Assembly (NCBI RefSeq): GCF_019802085.1
Contig: NZ_JAHVHV010000005.1
Coordinates: 186,001 to 250,000 of the forward strand
DNA: 64,000 nt
Direction of reading: 5' to 3'
Source of the DNA: Ferrimonas balearica
Lineage (GTDB): Bacteria > Pseudomonadota > Gammaproteobacteria > Enterobacterales > Shewanellaceae
The translations under genes and the position numbers were made by a program. Below, piece by piece: positions 8,262 to 16,360 of this stretch. The notes under the pieces are model-generated. The model had not been told where the DNA came from and did not search any database. It saw only the letters and a program-made list of their open reading frames with translations. Within the stretch, counting starts at the first letter, position 1. Every line of letters begins with the position of its first letter.

Positions 8262-8531
8262 TTACTGAATCCCCCCGTTAACCCTCTCAAGCCCGTCGGC
8301 CAGCGCCTGCTCGGTGGCGCCAAGCAGTCCGTACGCCAGTTCGATGGGCTCGAGCGTGGGATTGATGATGAGCTTCTCGGCCATGATGTCGCAGGCCTTG
8401 GCGGCCTCTCCGGCGTGGGCCGCGGCGTCGGGCTGATCCGCCAGGCGCTGGGCCAGGCCAGTGAGCCTGTTTCGCTGCGCCAACATCTGTCGGATCAGGT
8501 CGTAACGCAGGGCCTTCTCGCGTTTTTTCAT
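8262..8531 (-). CDS. Hypothetical small helical protein (89 aa), second gene of a two-gene operon
   Basis: Starts MKKREKALRYDLIRQML at an ATG that overlaps the stop of the preceding gene by 4 bp. The product is predicted helical throughout, with heptad-like leucines, and includes IMAEKLIINPTLEPIELAYGLL. No signal peptide, membrane segment or known motif can be seen. The tight coupling to 8528-8899 implies the two proteins act together. Function unknown. Confidence 0.6.
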   Translation of the reverse strand: MKKREKALRYDLIRQMLAQRNRLTGLAQRLADQPDAAAHAGEAAKACDIMAEKLIINPTLEPIELAYGLLGATEQALADGLERVNGGIQ

Positions 8532-8899
8532 GGGCTCACCTCCTGCAAAACCTCGGCCCGGCGGATCCGCTCGGACGCCATGGCCAGACCGCCGGCCCGG
8601 CCGCTGTAATAACGGCCCAGGGAGGTCATGTGCCCCCGGTTGGCCGCCGCCCGGTTGGCTTCCACCGCCAGGCGGTTGACCTCGGTGAGCAATCGCTCCA
8701 CGTCGGTGCGAGCGAACACCGTACCGCTGCGGGCCAGGTTGCGCAGCAGCTCCGCGCCCTGGTAGTGGCCCCAGGCGGTGCCCATGGGGCGCAGGCGATC
8801 CCACTCCGGCACCTCGTCCACCGGGACCGCGGCCACACGGCGGGACGCTTCGCGCTCCAGTTGGCTGGCCACCTCAATCAAATCGTCTTTGCCAATCAT
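8528..8899 (-). CDS. Hypothetical protein (123 aa), first gene of a two-gene operon
   Basis: The ATG at 8899 (MIGKDDLIEVASQ) has a G-rich ribosome site 4-9 bases upstream; a TTG five codons earlier is possible but less likely. The protein is hydrophilic and mostly helical, with repeated Arg/Ala/Glu segments (ELLRNLARSGTVFARTDVERLLTEVNRLAVEANRAA) reminiscent of protein-protein or nucleic-acid contacts. I do not recognise the family. Its stop overlaps the next start. The long upstream gap (8900-9317) contains a minus-strand terminator. Confidence 0.6.
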   Translation of the reverse strand: MIGKDDLIEVASQLEREASRRVAAVPVDEVPEWDRLRPMGTAWGHYQGAELLRNLARSGTVFARTDVERLLTEVNRLAVEANRAAANRGHMTSLGRYYSGRAGGLAMASERIRRAEVLQEVSP

Positions 8900-9317
8900 C
8901 CCATTCGCCCCCAAAAGCGGTCTATTACGGCGTTTTTTGCGACGGCTCGCCGCGACAGTTGGGGATTATTGCCCAGGTGCGCCTCGGTCGCCCCGGATTG
9001 GATGGTGAGCGGTTCAGACTGTGTCTGGTTTGGGTTTGGCGGGGGGCCTTGCCCGCGTCCCCGGGGCCTTAGGGGCATAAAAAAAGCGCCCATCGGAGGG
9101 CGCAAGGGGGTTATCAAAGCAGCGAGTCGGTAGCTGGGGGTGCGGATGGGCGGGCCATCGCAACGCCGTCATCATCCCCAAGGGGTGTGGCGGCAATGTG
9201 ACCCTTTTGTGTCCAAACGATGACAGGGGGCGGCAGTGACGCTAACTCATTGAGCTGTATCGCGGTCTATACTCAAACCCATTCTTGTTGGCTGCAACGC
9301 CAGAGGGAGAAGCGAAG
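8900..9317. other. 418-bp gene gap with a minus-strand terminator
   Basis: No convincing protein gene occurs here; the frames on both strands are short, G/P/R-rich and lack ribosome sites. It holds the terminator at 9079-9103 reading leftward, GC-rich repeats around 9040-9075, and, at the right end, the promoter region of the gene at 9318. The terminator has no annotated gene upstream of it on its strand, which points to a small RNA or to attenuation before the 8528-8899 operon. Confidence 0.5.
9079..9103 (-). terminator. Orphan intrinsic terminator, minus strand
   Basis: On the minus strand GCGCCC-TCCGAT-GGGCGC is followed by seven T residues, a textbook intrinsic terminator. It lies about 180 bp upstream of the start of the minus-strand gene at 8899. 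Confidence 0.75.
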
Positions 9318-9758
9318 ATGAACGACAGCTCCTGGACCACCCTGGGCATCCTGATCGCCGGGGTGCTGGCCCTTATCGTCTTTACCTGGGTCTTTGTGAT
9401 CCTGCGTCGAGACCGGGCCCACGATAAAGAGGAACAGCTGCGCTCCGATGCGGCGGTGGACTCCGCCCTGTCCCGGGTGCTGGCCGCCTACCAGAAGGCG
9501 GTGAAGCTGCCCGGGGACGAAAGCCTGTTCGAGGTGGAGCAGCGCCTTAAGGATCTGCTGCTGGTGGTGGTCTCCTTCGAAGAGGTGGACGAGGACTTCA
9601 AGACCCTGCCCCAGGCGCTGGAGGAGGTGCTGGGCAACCTCGAGCGATTGCAGGGGCGGGACGAGGAGGACAGGGTCACCCAGCTGACCGAGGACATGCA
9701 GCGGATGCAGAGCTACCACCAGAACTTCGAGCGTCTGCTGGACGGTCACCCCACCTAA
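9318..9758 (+). CDS. Membrane-anchored protein of unknown function (146 aa)
   Basis: ATG at 9318 has the ribosome site GAGGGAGA about 8 bases upstream. Residues 9-29 (LGILIAGVLALIVFTWVFVIL) form one transmembrane helix; the RRDR that follows suggests the remainder is cytoplasmic. The rest is acidic and helical with coiled-coil character (EVEQRLKDLLLVVVSFEEVDEDFKTL, LERLQGRDEEDRVTQLTEDMQRM). No catalytic motif is recognised. It may be a scaffold or envelope-associated factor. It is followed by a nested inverted repeat. Confidence 0.7.
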   Translation: MNDSSWTTLGILIAGVLALIVFTWVFVILRRDRAHDKEEQLRSDAAVDSALSRVLAAYQKAVKLPGDESLFEVEQRLKDLLLVVVSFEEVDEDFKTLPQALEEVLGNLERLQGRDEEDRVTQLTEDMQRMQSYHQNFERLLDGHPT

Positions 9759-9811
9759 AAACCACAGCCGCAACCGGCGGTTAACTTGATGGTAACCGCC
9801 ATCTGTGGTTT
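9759..9811. terminator. Nested inverted repeat after 9318-9758
   Basis: Outer arms AAACCACAG / CTGTGGTTT (9759-9767, 9803-9811) enclose inner arms GGCGGTTA / TAACCGCC (9777-9784, 9793-9800). The two stems can stack into one long hairpin. It lacks a long T-run but is positioned as a 3' terminator of the upstream gene. Confidence 0.55.
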
Positions 9812-9814
9812 GAT

Positions 9815-9830
9815 GTCGACCAAAGTCGAA
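9815..9830. promoter_or_regulatory. GACYAARGTC-type motif
   Basis: GTCGACCAAAGTCGAA lies 59 bp upstream of the small membrane protein gene at 9889 and belongs to the same motif group as those at 972, 44825, 44939 and 56937. Probable regulator site. Confidence 0.35.
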
Positions 9831-9888
9831 TGGCGCCCCGTTCGTGGGCGTGATTCAGGGATGGATCGCCGACGGGAAAAGGAACGGG

Positions 9889-10095
9889 ATGAAACGGATG
9901 ACCCTTTGGCTGGTGCAGGCGCTGCTGCCGACGCTCTGCGTTGGGGTCGTCTGCCTGACGCTGCGACCCCTGCTGGGGGAGTTTGATGCCCCCCGCACCC
10001 TGGCCCTGATGTGTCTGGGCCTGGTGATCGGGGTGATCTGGGCCGAGCGCCACCGACAACACCACAGACTCACCGCTCTGCGCGCCCTGCGCTGA
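9889..10095 (+). CDS. Small two-pass membrane protein (68 aa)
   Basis: The ATG at 9889 is preceded by AAGGAACGGG. Two hydrophobic segments are visible (residues 5-27, LWLVQALLPTLCVGVVCLTL; 36-50, TLALMCLGLVIGVIW), followed by a basic His/Arg tail (AERHRQHHRL). Such positive tails mark the cytoplasmic side. Function unknown. It sits alone between a hairpin and an isochorismatase-like gene. Confidence 0.55.
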   Translation: MKRMTLWLVQALLPTLCVGVVCLTLRPLLGEFDAPRTLALMCLGLVIGVIWAERHRQHHRLTALRALR

Positions 10096-10180
10096 CTCGG
10101 CCCCCCTCTGGGCTTTGGTCGCATGGCCCTGGCCGCTCCCCTCTGGAACACTGGGGCCTTTCCTTTTATGGGAGAGGCCC

Positions 10181-10720
10181 ATGCTCACCACCAATAACGC
10201 CGTCTTACTGCTTATCGATGTTCAGGGCAAGCTGGCCCGCAGCATGGCGGACAGCCCGGCCCTGATCGAGAAACTGCGCGCCCTTATCCAGGGGGTGCAG
10301 CATCTTGACCTGCCCATCCTCTGGGTGGAGCAGTACCCCCAGGGGCTCGGCCCCACGGTGCCGGAGTTGTCCGAGCTGCTCGGCGCACAGGCGCCGCTGA
10401 CCAAACTCAGTTTCGGCTGCGGCGGCGAGCCGACCATCCTGGCTGCCCTGTCGGCCCTTAAACGCCGCCAGGTGCTGGTTTGTGGCATCGAGACCCACGT
10501 CTGCGTCTACCAGTCGGTGGTGCAGCTGCTGTCGGAGGGATACCAGGTGGAGGTGGTCAGTGACGCCGTTGGCTCCCGTCAGGGGGCCGACAAGGCGATG
10601 GCGCTGGCCAAGATGGCCCGTTTGGGGGCCGAGCTGACTTCGGTGGAGATGTGCCTGTTCGAATTGATGGGCCGCTGCGATCACCCCCAGTTCAAGCGCC
10701 TGCTGCCACTGGTAAAATGA
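10181..10720 (+). CDS. Isochorismatase-family cysteine hydrolase
   Basis: A 179-residue protein of YcaC/nicotinamidase type. The catalytic triad is visible: Asp in LLLIDVQGK (about residue 14), Lys in LTKLSFGCGG (about 76) and Cys in ETHVCVYQSVVQLL (about 110), with the cis-peptide region VLVCGIETHV. These enzymes hydrolyse amides or related bonds in small molecules. The precise substrate cannot be assigned; close relatives are often called hydrolase YcaC-like. GGAGAG ribosome site upstream of the ATG at 10181; no operon partner. Confidence 0.85.
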   Translation: MLTTNNAVLLLIDVQGKLARSMADSPALIEKLRALIQGVQHLDLPILWVEQYPQGLGPTVPELSELLGAQAPLTKLSFGCGGEPTILAALSALKRRQVLVCGIETHVCVYQSVVQLLSEGYQVEVVSDAVGSRQGADKAMALAKMARLGAELTSVEMCLFELMGRCDHPQFKRLLPLVK

Positions 10721-10808
10721 CCCTTGGCGTTGTGGGGTATCCCTGCTAACTTTCTAATTTCTAAATAAAACACTGGCAATGCCGGAACAAGGAAGTGGGA
10801 GAGGCAGG

Positions 10809-11426
10809 ATGGGATACATCTGGCGAGGGATGGGCTGGCTGGTGCCGGTGCTGGCGGGGGGACTGCTGTTGGCAGCCCAGGGGCTGGCCACCGGGCTGCT
10901 CGGCGAGGGGGTGGAGACTGGCCCCTGGCCTTTGTGGCTGGCCACTGGACTCAGTGCCCTGGCCATCGGGGTGCTGGGCCTGGCACTGAACGCCGGCGGC
11001 GAACGCAGCCAGGGGCCCCACACCCTGTTGGGGATCCCGATGCAGTACTGGGCGCTGCTGCTGCCCCTGGGGGTGGCCCTGATCAGCCGTGCCCCCCTGC
11101 CGGAGCCTCAGGATCCGGTGGCCGAGATCGCCGCGCCCCAGGTGGGGGATCGTTACCTGGCCAATTTCGATTTCATGTTCGATGACGTGGATCCCGGGTT
11201 TCCCTACGGGGCCCTTGAGGTGTTGTCGGTCAACAGCAAGGGCGTCAAGGTGACGGTGAGCGTCTACCAGTTCGACACCCCCCGCAGCCTGCGCCGGGCC
11301 CTGCGCTTGGGCGGTGAGGAGAGCGAGTTTGCCGACGACATCGACTTCTACTTCGGCTTCGAGGAGCTCAGCGATCTGGCCGCCGAGGGCCACATCTTCG
11401 ACGTTCAGCGCCAGCGTGCGCCATGA
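10809..11426 (+). CDS. Multi-pass membrane protein with a C-terminal soluble domain, unknown function
   Basis: The ATG at 10809 (MGYIWRGMGWL) follows GGGAGAGGCAGG; an earlier start at 10779 adds ten hydrophilic residues and has no ribosome site. Three hydrophobic segments are seen (about residues 9-30, 42-60 and 77-95), then a 105-residue acidic domain with VGDRYLANFDFMFDD and VTVSVYQFDTPRSLRRAL. The protein is 205 residues. I do not recognise the family. It ends at a hairpin shared with the convergent gene. Confidence 0.65.
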   Translation: MGYIWRGMGWLVPVLAGGLLLAAQGLATGLLGEGVETGPWPLWLATGLSALAIGVLGLALNAGGERSQGPHTLLGIPMQYWALLLPLGVALISRAPLPEPQDPVAEIAAPQVGDRYLANFDFMFDDVDPGFPYGALEVLSVNSKGVKVTVSVYQFDTPRSLRRALRLGGEESEFADDIDFYFGFEELSDLAAEGHIFDVQRQRAP

Positions 11427-11436
11427 CACGGCACGC

Positions 11437-11469
11437 CACGCCCTAAACCCGACTCGGGGTTAGGGCGTG
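11437..11469. terminator. Hairpin between convergent genes
   Basis: CACGCCCTAA and TTAGGGCGTG (11437-11446, 11460-11469) form a perfect 10-bp stem overlapping the stop codon of the minus-strand gene. It probably ends both transcripts, though no long T-run follows. Confidence 0.6.
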
Positions 11470-12299
11470 CTCACCACCGCCAGGTGCCGGCCATCCGGGC
11501 TCAGCGCCAGGCGCCCCAGGGTACCGACCCCCAGATCCGCCACCTTCTGCCACTGCCCCGCCACGGACCAGCGCCACAACTCGCTGCCCCGACCCATCCA
11601 CAGACTCTGACCGTCCGGGTGCCAGGCGTAGTCCTCGCTGCGTCTGTCCACCGCCACCAGGGGGCGCAGGGCGCCGCTGTCCGGCTCGAAGGCGGTGATC
11701 ACCCAGCTGCCGTCCACCCGCTTGTGCAGAAAGCTGAAGGCCTGGCTGTGGGGGATGGGGTGGAGGCTGCGGCCAACGTTGGCGCTGACCAGGTGACCCT
11801 CATCGGCCCGCTCGCCCCAGGGCTCGAAGTAGAGGTGGTAGCCGTAGCGGGCCCACAGCAGGGTGCCCTGGCCCGGTCGCTGGGCATAGTAACCGGCGGG
11901 GATCAGGCTGTTGATGGCCCGCTGGCGCGGCTGGCCCGGGGCCTGCACCCAGACGCTCTGATGGGGCACCCCCTGTTCCACCACGTAGCTGATGGCCCCC
12001 TCGGTGCCACTGGGCTGGGGAGAGAATTCGCTCTCATCCGGGGTGTTGGTGAGGTTGGTCAGGGTGCCGTCGGCCAGGGCGTAGTGGAAGATCTCCATCT
12101 GCCCGCCGGCCCGGTCGGAGCTGAACAACAGCCCCTCACCATCGGCGGTAAAGGCCGGCTGGTTGTTGTAGCCGGAGGCCGGCGTTACCGCCACATGCCC
12201 GGTGGGCAGGCCGTCCTTAAGGGCGTAGAGGTGCAGTTGGAAGTCCTGCGCGGACAGGGGGCTGGCCGCCAGTAGCAGCATCAGAAGGGGGAAGCGCAT
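11460..12299 (-). CDS. Periplasmic TolB/PD40-type beta-propeller protein
   Basis: A 279-residue exported protein; the ATG at 12299 has GAGG 8-11 bases upstream and gives MRFPLLMLLLAASPLSA, a clear signal peptide. PD40-like repeats are seen: NNQPAFTADGEGLLFSSDRAGGQMEIFHY, DEDYAWHPDGQSLWMG-like and LALSPDGRHLAVVS. Such propellers act in TolB-like binding or as domains of peptidase-associated proteins, but no enzymatic domain is present here. Single gene, convergent to 10809. Function not assigned. Confidence 0.75.
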   Translation of the reverse strand: MRFPLLMLLLAASPLSAQDFQLHLYALKDGLPTGHVAVTPASGYNNQPAFTADGEGLLFSSDRAGGQMEIFHYALADGTLTNLTNTPDESEFSPQPSGTEGAISYVVEQGVPHQSVWVQAPGQPRQRAINSLIPAGYYAQRPGQGTLLWARYGYHLYFEPWGERADEGHLVSANVGRSLHPIPHSQAFSFLHKRVDGSWVITAFEPDSGALRPLVAVDRRSEDYAWHPDGQSLWMGRGSELWRWSVAGQWQKVADLGVGTLGRLALSPDGRHLAVVSTP

Positions 12300-12367
12300 C
12301 CTTGGCCTCATCGTAATCAAAACAGAGGGTTAGCAAGCTAACAGGGCCAAGGAGGCGGGGCAAGGGA

Positions 12368-13036
12368 CTAGGGGGTGCTAATGCGGAAGCAGTAACGCTC
12401 CACTAGGCCCGGCAACTGGGACAGCACGGTGTCTTTGAGGGCCAGGGATTCCTGCTCCAGCAAGCGCTCCAGGGCGTTGGCGTCGAAACGGCTCAGGGCG
12501 TCCTCGGCCACCGGGGCGAAGCTCAGGTGCCAGGGCTCGGGGGCAACGCCACCGAGGGGCTCCCGGTAGGGGCGAAAGAAGCCGTGGCGGGCCAGGTTGG
12601 CCTCCATCCATTGGGCCAGCTCGAAGCAGGGGCCCCCGCTTTGGTACTCCCAGGGCTCCAGCTTGAGTTGCTCCCGGGTTAGCCGGCCGGCATCGAACCA
12701 GTCCAGATCCGTCCCCCAGTGGTGGCGGGAGGCGCCGGGCAGGGCAGACCAGGCCAGGATGGCGTCCAGGATGTCGGCGTCGCTCATGGTGCGCACATCG
12801 CAGGCCTGACCGGCCCGGTTCTGAAGCGCCCGCTCACCCTGGGCCTTGCCGTTAAAGATCGCCAGCTGGCGGTGGAAGGGACGCCAGCCGGAGCAAAGCC
12901 CCAGCTGGAAACCCGCATCCGCGGCGTCCGCCTTGAGGCGTTGCCAGGCCACCGCCGTGCGCCCCTCCAGCCACTGGTCGTCCACCGCCACCAGGTGACG
13001 GTCGTCCAGTCCCAGCAGCTGCTCCTGGGTCAGCAC
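12368..13036 (-). CDS. VanY-type D-alanyl-D-alanine carboxypeptidase (M15 metallopeptidase)
   Basis: A 222-residue protein starting at a GTG (13036) that overlaps the end of dapE by 7 bp. The M15B zinc site is complete: [13 protein letters not shown] (His and Asp of the SxHxxGxAxD motif) and EPWHLSF (catalytic Glu/His pair), with [12 protein letters not shown] upstream. These enzymes trim the terminal D-Ala of peptidoglycan precursors or stem peptides. No signal peptide is visible, so the location is uncertain. Coupling to dapE, which makes the diaminopimelate of peptidoglycan, fits a cell-wall role. Confidence 0.88.
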   Translation of the reverse strand: MLTQEQLLGLDDRHLVAVDDQWLEGRTAVAWQRLKADAADAGFQLGLCSGWRPFHRQLAIFNGKAQGERALQNRAGQACDVRTMSDADILDAILAWSALPGASRHHWGTDLDWFDAGRLTREQLKLEPWEYQSGGPCFELAQWMEANLARHGFFRPYREPLGGVAPEPWHLSFAPVAEDALSRFDANALERLLEQESLALKDTVLSQLPGLVERYCFRISTP

Positions 13037-14163
13037 AGCAGCTTCTCCATCACCTTCTCGTAGCACAGGGCCAGTTGCTCCAGGTCCCGCACGCTGACGC
13101 ATTCGTTGATCTTGTGAATGGTGGCGTTGCAGGGACCCAGTTCCACCACCTGGGCACCGGTGGGGGCGATAAAGCGCCCGTCGGAGGTGCCGCCGCTGGT
13201 GGAGGGCTCGGTGTCGTAGCCGGTGACGTCGCGGATCGCCGCACAGGTGGCGTCCAGCAGGGCACCGCCGCCGGTCAGAAACGGTTGGCCGTTGTAGGTC
13301 CACTGGATGTCGTAATCCAGGCCGTAGCGGTCGAAGATGTTGTGCACCCGGGCTTCCAGCTCGTGGGCGGTCACCTCGGTGCTGTAGCGGAAGTTGAACT
13401 GCACCGTCAGCTCGCCGGGCACCACGTTGGGGGCACCGGTGCCGGCGTGGAGATTGGCGATCTGGAAGCTGGTGGGGGGGAAGAACTCGTTGCCCTGGTC
13501 CCACTCCATGGCGCTCAGTTCCGCCAGGGCCGGGGCCGCCTTGTGCACCGGGTTGTCCGCCAGGTGGGGGTAGGCCACGTGGCCCTGGACGCCCTTGACC
13601 GACACCAGGCCGGTGAGGCTGCCGCGCCGCCCGTTCTTGATGATGTCCCCCAGCTTATGGGTGCTGGAGGGTTCGCCGACGATACACCAGGTGATCTTCT
13701 CGTTGCGCGCCTCCAGGGTGTCGATCACCCGGGTGGTGCCGTTGATGAAGGGCCCCTCTTCGTCGGAGGTGATGAGAAAGGCGATGGAGCCGTCGTGGTC
13801 CGGGTGGGCGGTGACGAAGCGCTCCACCGCCACCAGCATGGCGGCCAGGGAGCCTTTCATGTCCGCCGCACCGCGGCCGTGGAGGATGCCGTCGATCACC
13901 GTCGGCTCGAAAGGCGCGGTGTGCCACTTGCTCAGATCCCCGGGGGGCACCACGTCGGTGTGGCCGGCAAAGCAGAACACCGGCCCGTCACTGCCGCGGC
14001 GGGCCCAGAGGTTGGTGGTGTCTTCGAACACCATGGACTCGATGGTAAAGCCCAGGCGCTCGAGGATGGCGGACATCATCGCCTGGCAGCCGGCGTCCTC
14101 CGGGGTCACCGAGGGGCGGGCGATGAGATCCTTGGCCAGGGTCAGGACGGCGGAATCAGCCAT
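13030..14163 (-). CDS. dapE: Succinyl-diaminopimelate desuccinylase
   Basis: A 377-residue M20 metallohydrolase matching DapE in length. Metal ligands are visible: [10 protein letters not shown] (His68, Asp70), [10 protein letters not shown] (Asp101) and ITSDEEGP (catalytic Glu135, ligand Glu136), and the C-terminal [23 protein letters not shown]. It hydrolyses N-succinyl-LL-2,6-diaminopimelate in lysine and peptidoglycan synthesis. It overlaps the ArsC-like gene upstream by 8 bp, the same yffB-dapE order as in E. coli. Confidence 0.97.
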   Translation of the reverse strand: MADSAVLTLAKDLIARPSVTPEDAGCQAMMSAILERLGFTIESMVFEDTTNLWARRGSDGPVFCFAGHTDVVPPGDLSKWHTAPFEPTVIDGILHGRGAADMKGSLAAMLVAVERFVTAHPDHDGSIAFLITSDEEGPFINGTTRVIDTLEARNEKITWCIVGEPSSTHKLGDIIKNGRRGSLTGLVSVKGVQGHVAYPHLADNPVHKAAPALAELSAMEWDQGNEFFPPTSFQIANLHAGTGAPNVVPGELTVQFNFRYSTEVTAHELEARVHNIFDRYGLDYDIQWTYNGQPFLTGGGALLDATCAAIRDVTGYDTEPSTSGGTSDGRFIAPTGAQVVELGPCNATIHKINECVSVRDLEQLALCYEKVMEKLLC

Positions 14164-14506
14164 GCTGGGCCACCCACTGGTCGTAGTCGGCGGCCTTGAA
14201 GCCCACCAGCAGGGCGTCGCCCGCTTCCAGCACCGGGCGCTTGATCAGGGTGGGGTTGGCCAGCATCAGTGTTTTGGCCTTGTCCGCATCCAGGTCCTGC
14301 TTGTCCGCCTCGTCCAGGGCGCGCCAGCTGGTGGAGCGGGTGTTGAGCAGGGTGGTGTAGGGCACCTGGGTCAGCCAGCGCTCCAGCCGGGCGGCGTCGA
14401 GTCCCGCTTCGCGAAAGTCGTGAAAGGTGTGGGCCTGGCCCTGCTGCTCCAGGTGTTTGCGGGCCTTGCGAACGGTATCACAGCTTTTGATGCCGTACAG
14501 GATCAT
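14156..14506 (-). CDS. yffB: ArsC/Spx-family thioredoxin-fold protein YffB
   Basis: A 116-residue protein of the arsenate reductase-like family. The single N-terminal Cys lies in [11 protein letters not shown] (Cys9), and the conserved TLIKRPVLE stretch appears at 84-92. E. coli YffB has glutathione-dependent thiol reductase activity and little arsenate reductase activity, and also precedes dapE. The start overlaps nothing upstream, and the 158-bp gap to torR holds both divergent promoters. Confidence 0.92.
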   Translation of the reverse strand: MILYGIKSCDTVRKARKHLEQQGQAHTFHDFREAGLDAARLERWLTQVPYTTLLNTRSTSWRALDEADKQDLDADKAKTLMLANPTLIKRPVLEAGDALLVGFKAADYDQWVAQHG

Positions 14507-14664
14507 CCTTTTTGCTCCAGTCAGTTATCGTGCAGGCATTGTGACATCGCCGGCCCGGGCCCACAAGGCGGCGACGGCGGACCCGGGGCCGAGCAAAACC
14601 CGGTTGCATCGGCGGGCAAAGCTTCCCAAGATCAGAGGCAAGAATTGGCAAGAAAGGGAACAGC

Positions 14665-15384
14665 ATGGCTCTCACAGGCAGCCGCATCCTGGTGGTGGAA
14701 GACGACAGCGTGACCCAGCTGCGCCACCAGGGCTATTTTCAGCAGGCCGGCTACGAGGTGACGGCGGTGTCCAACGGGGCGCAGATGCGTTCGGCGATGG
14801 CCCAGCGGTCCTTTGACCTGGTGCTGCTGGACGTGAACCTGCCGGACGAGGATGGACTGCAGCTGACCCGGGAGCTGCGCAGTCAGTCCTCGGTGGGCAT
14901 CATCCTGGTGACCGGGCGCAGCGATGCGGTGGATAAGATTGTCGGCCTGGAGATGGGGGCGGACGATTACGTCACCAAGCCGGTGGAGATGCGCGAGCTG
15001 CTGGTGCGGGTGAAGAACCTGTTGTGGCGCATCGGCCAGGCCCAGCGGCCGGCCCCAACGGAGCAGGTCGCAACCAGCCTCCAGTTTGCCGGCTGGCACC
15101 TGACCCCCGCCAGTCGGCAACTGCGCCGGGGCGATCAGGAGGTGCGCCTGACCACCGCCGAGTTTGAGCTGCTGAGCGCCTTTGTGCGTTACCCCCAGCA
15201 GGTGCTGCCCCGGGAGCGGCTGCTCAGCCTGTTGTCCCACCGGGTGGAGGCGCCGGACGATCGCACCATCGATGTGCTGGTGCGTCGCCTGCGGGGCAAG
15301 ATGGAGAAGGGGGAGGGGTTGCCCCGGTTGTTCATCACCGTCCACGGCGAAGGCTACCTGTTCGGCGCCACCGTCACCTCGTAA
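14665..15384 (+). CDS. torR: OmpR-family response regulator TorR
   Basis: A 239-residue regulator: receiver domain (residues 5-118) with phospho-acceptor Asp56 in LVLLDVNLPDEDG and Lys in YVTKPVEMREL, then a winged-helix DNA-binding domain (140-235) with TTAEFELLSAFV and RTIDVLVRRLRGKME. The MALTGSRILVVEDD opening and RQLRRG segment match TorR. Adjacent torT and torS define the TMAO/DMSO-sensing relay. It probably acts at the phased decamers before dmsA. Its last 31 bases overlap the convergent torT gene. Confidence 0.9.
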   Translation: MALTGSRILVVEDDSVTQLRHQGYFQQAGYEVTAVSNGAQMRSAMAQRSFDLVLLDVNLPDEDGLQLTRELRSQSSVGIILVTGRSDAVDKIVGLEMGADDYVTKPVEMRELLVRVKNLLWRIGQAQRPAPTEQVATSLQFAGWHLTPASRQLRRGDQEVRLTTAEFELLSAFVRYPQQVLPRERLLSLLSHRVEAPDDRTIDVLVRRLRGKMEKGEGLPRLFITVHGEGYLFGATVTS

Positions 15385-16313
15385 ACCGCCCGGTAATCTG
15401 GGTCCGACAGGCTGTCCTCGAAGCGGTCCAGGGCCTTGGTTGGCACCAGCACCTCCACCCCGGGATCCAGCCGCTCAGGCAGGGGTTGCCCTGCCAACTG
15501 CGCCAGGGCGGCGTCCACCGCCATCCGGCCCTGCTGGCGCATGCGGTCGCTGTTGGCCATCTGAATCTTCCCCCGCAACAGCGCCCGGTAGACCCCGTGA
15601 CTGAGGTAGGTGCTGATCACCTGGGTGTTCAAGCCCCGGGCCTGCAGCTCGTTGACCGCCACCTCCGCCGGGATCGCCCCGGCAATGATGAGATCCGGCG
15701 CCGGGTGCTCGGCCAGGTACTGGGCCAGCAACTGGCGCTGGCGGGCGGCGCTGTTGGCCCCGTGAAGGGTGGCGGCCACCGTCAGCCGGCCGGGCTCAAG
15801 GTGCGCCAGCAGGCCCTGGCTGAGAAACTGGTTCCCCCCCTGGCCCTGGGGCCCAAACATCAGCAGGGTTCGGGTGCCCTCGGGATAGTGGGCGTTCACA
15901 TGGGCGGCCACGGTTTCCCCCATCCGGTACCAGTCGGTGCCGATGGTGCTGACCACCGAGCCCGGCTCCACCCGGTTGACCAGCGCCAGGGTGGGGGTGT
16001 GGGCCATGCCTTCGCGGATGGGCGTGGCCAGGGTGTAGGTCACGCTGCCCAGCAGGATGGCGTCCGCGCCCCAGTCACGGCAGTGCTGATACTGGGCCAC
16101 CTGGGTGGCCCGATTCTGGTAGCCCCCGGCTTCCAGGGCGATGAGTGCGACGCCCCGGGCCCGGGCCTGCTCCACCATGCCGGCGTTGACGCTCAGCCAG
16201 TAGGAGTCTTTGAGGTGGGGGTAGAGGGCGCACAGCTTGACCGGCGCCGCGGACAGGGCCAGCGAAACGCAACTTAAGCAAAGGAACCAGGTGGATAGGG
16301 CAAGACGCGCCAC
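15354..16313 (-). CDS. torT: Periplasmic N-oxide-sensing protein TorT
   Basis: A 319-residue protein from a GTG at 16313, chosen because it gives a proper signal peptide (ARLALSTWFLCLSCVSLALSA). The frame extends 23 codons further but that would overlap torS and bury the signal sequence. It is a sugar-binding-like periplasmic protein with VKLCALYPHLKDSYWLSVNAGM, GADAILLGSVTYT, LVNRVEPGSVVSTIGTDWYRMGE and NSDRMRQQGRMAVDAAL. TorT binds TMAO and activates TorS across the inner membrane. Stop region overlaps that of torR by 31 bp in antisense. Confidence 0.9.
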   Translation of the reverse strand: MARLALSTWFLCLSCVSLALSAAPVKLCALYPHLKDSYWLSVNAGMVEQARARGVALIALEAGGYQNRATQVAQYQHCRDWGADAILLGSVTYTLATPIREGMAHTPTLALVNRVEPGSVVSTIGTDWYRMGETVAAHVNAHYPEGTRTLLMFGPQGQGGNQFLSQGLLAHLEPGRLTVAATLHGANSAARQRQLLAQYLAEHPAPDLIIAGAIPAEVAVNELQARGLNTQVISTYLSHGVYRALLRGKIQMANSDRMRQQGRMAVDAALAQLAGQPLPERLDPGVEVLVPTKALDRFEDSLSDPDYRAVYEVTVAPNR

Positions 16314-16334
16314 GGCAGTTGACCCGATTTTCAG

Positions 16335-16351
16335 TACACTGAAATAGTGTA
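16335..16351. promoter_or_regulatory. Inverted repeat between torT and torS
   Basis: TACACT-GAAAT-AGTGTA lies in the 47-bp gap between the divergent torT and torS starts. Its position suits an operator for both genes; it does not match the TorR decamer. Confidence 0.4.
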
Positions 16352-16360
16352 TCAGAGCTG

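Noticed and set aside
8630-9133. Plus-strand 167-residue frame over the 8528-8899 gene
   Set aside because: The minus-strand pair has coupled starts and stops; the plus frame has none.
8900-9317. tRNA or CRISPR in the gap
   Set aside because: No cloverleaf, no T-loop consensus and no regularly spaced repeats are seen here or in any other gap.
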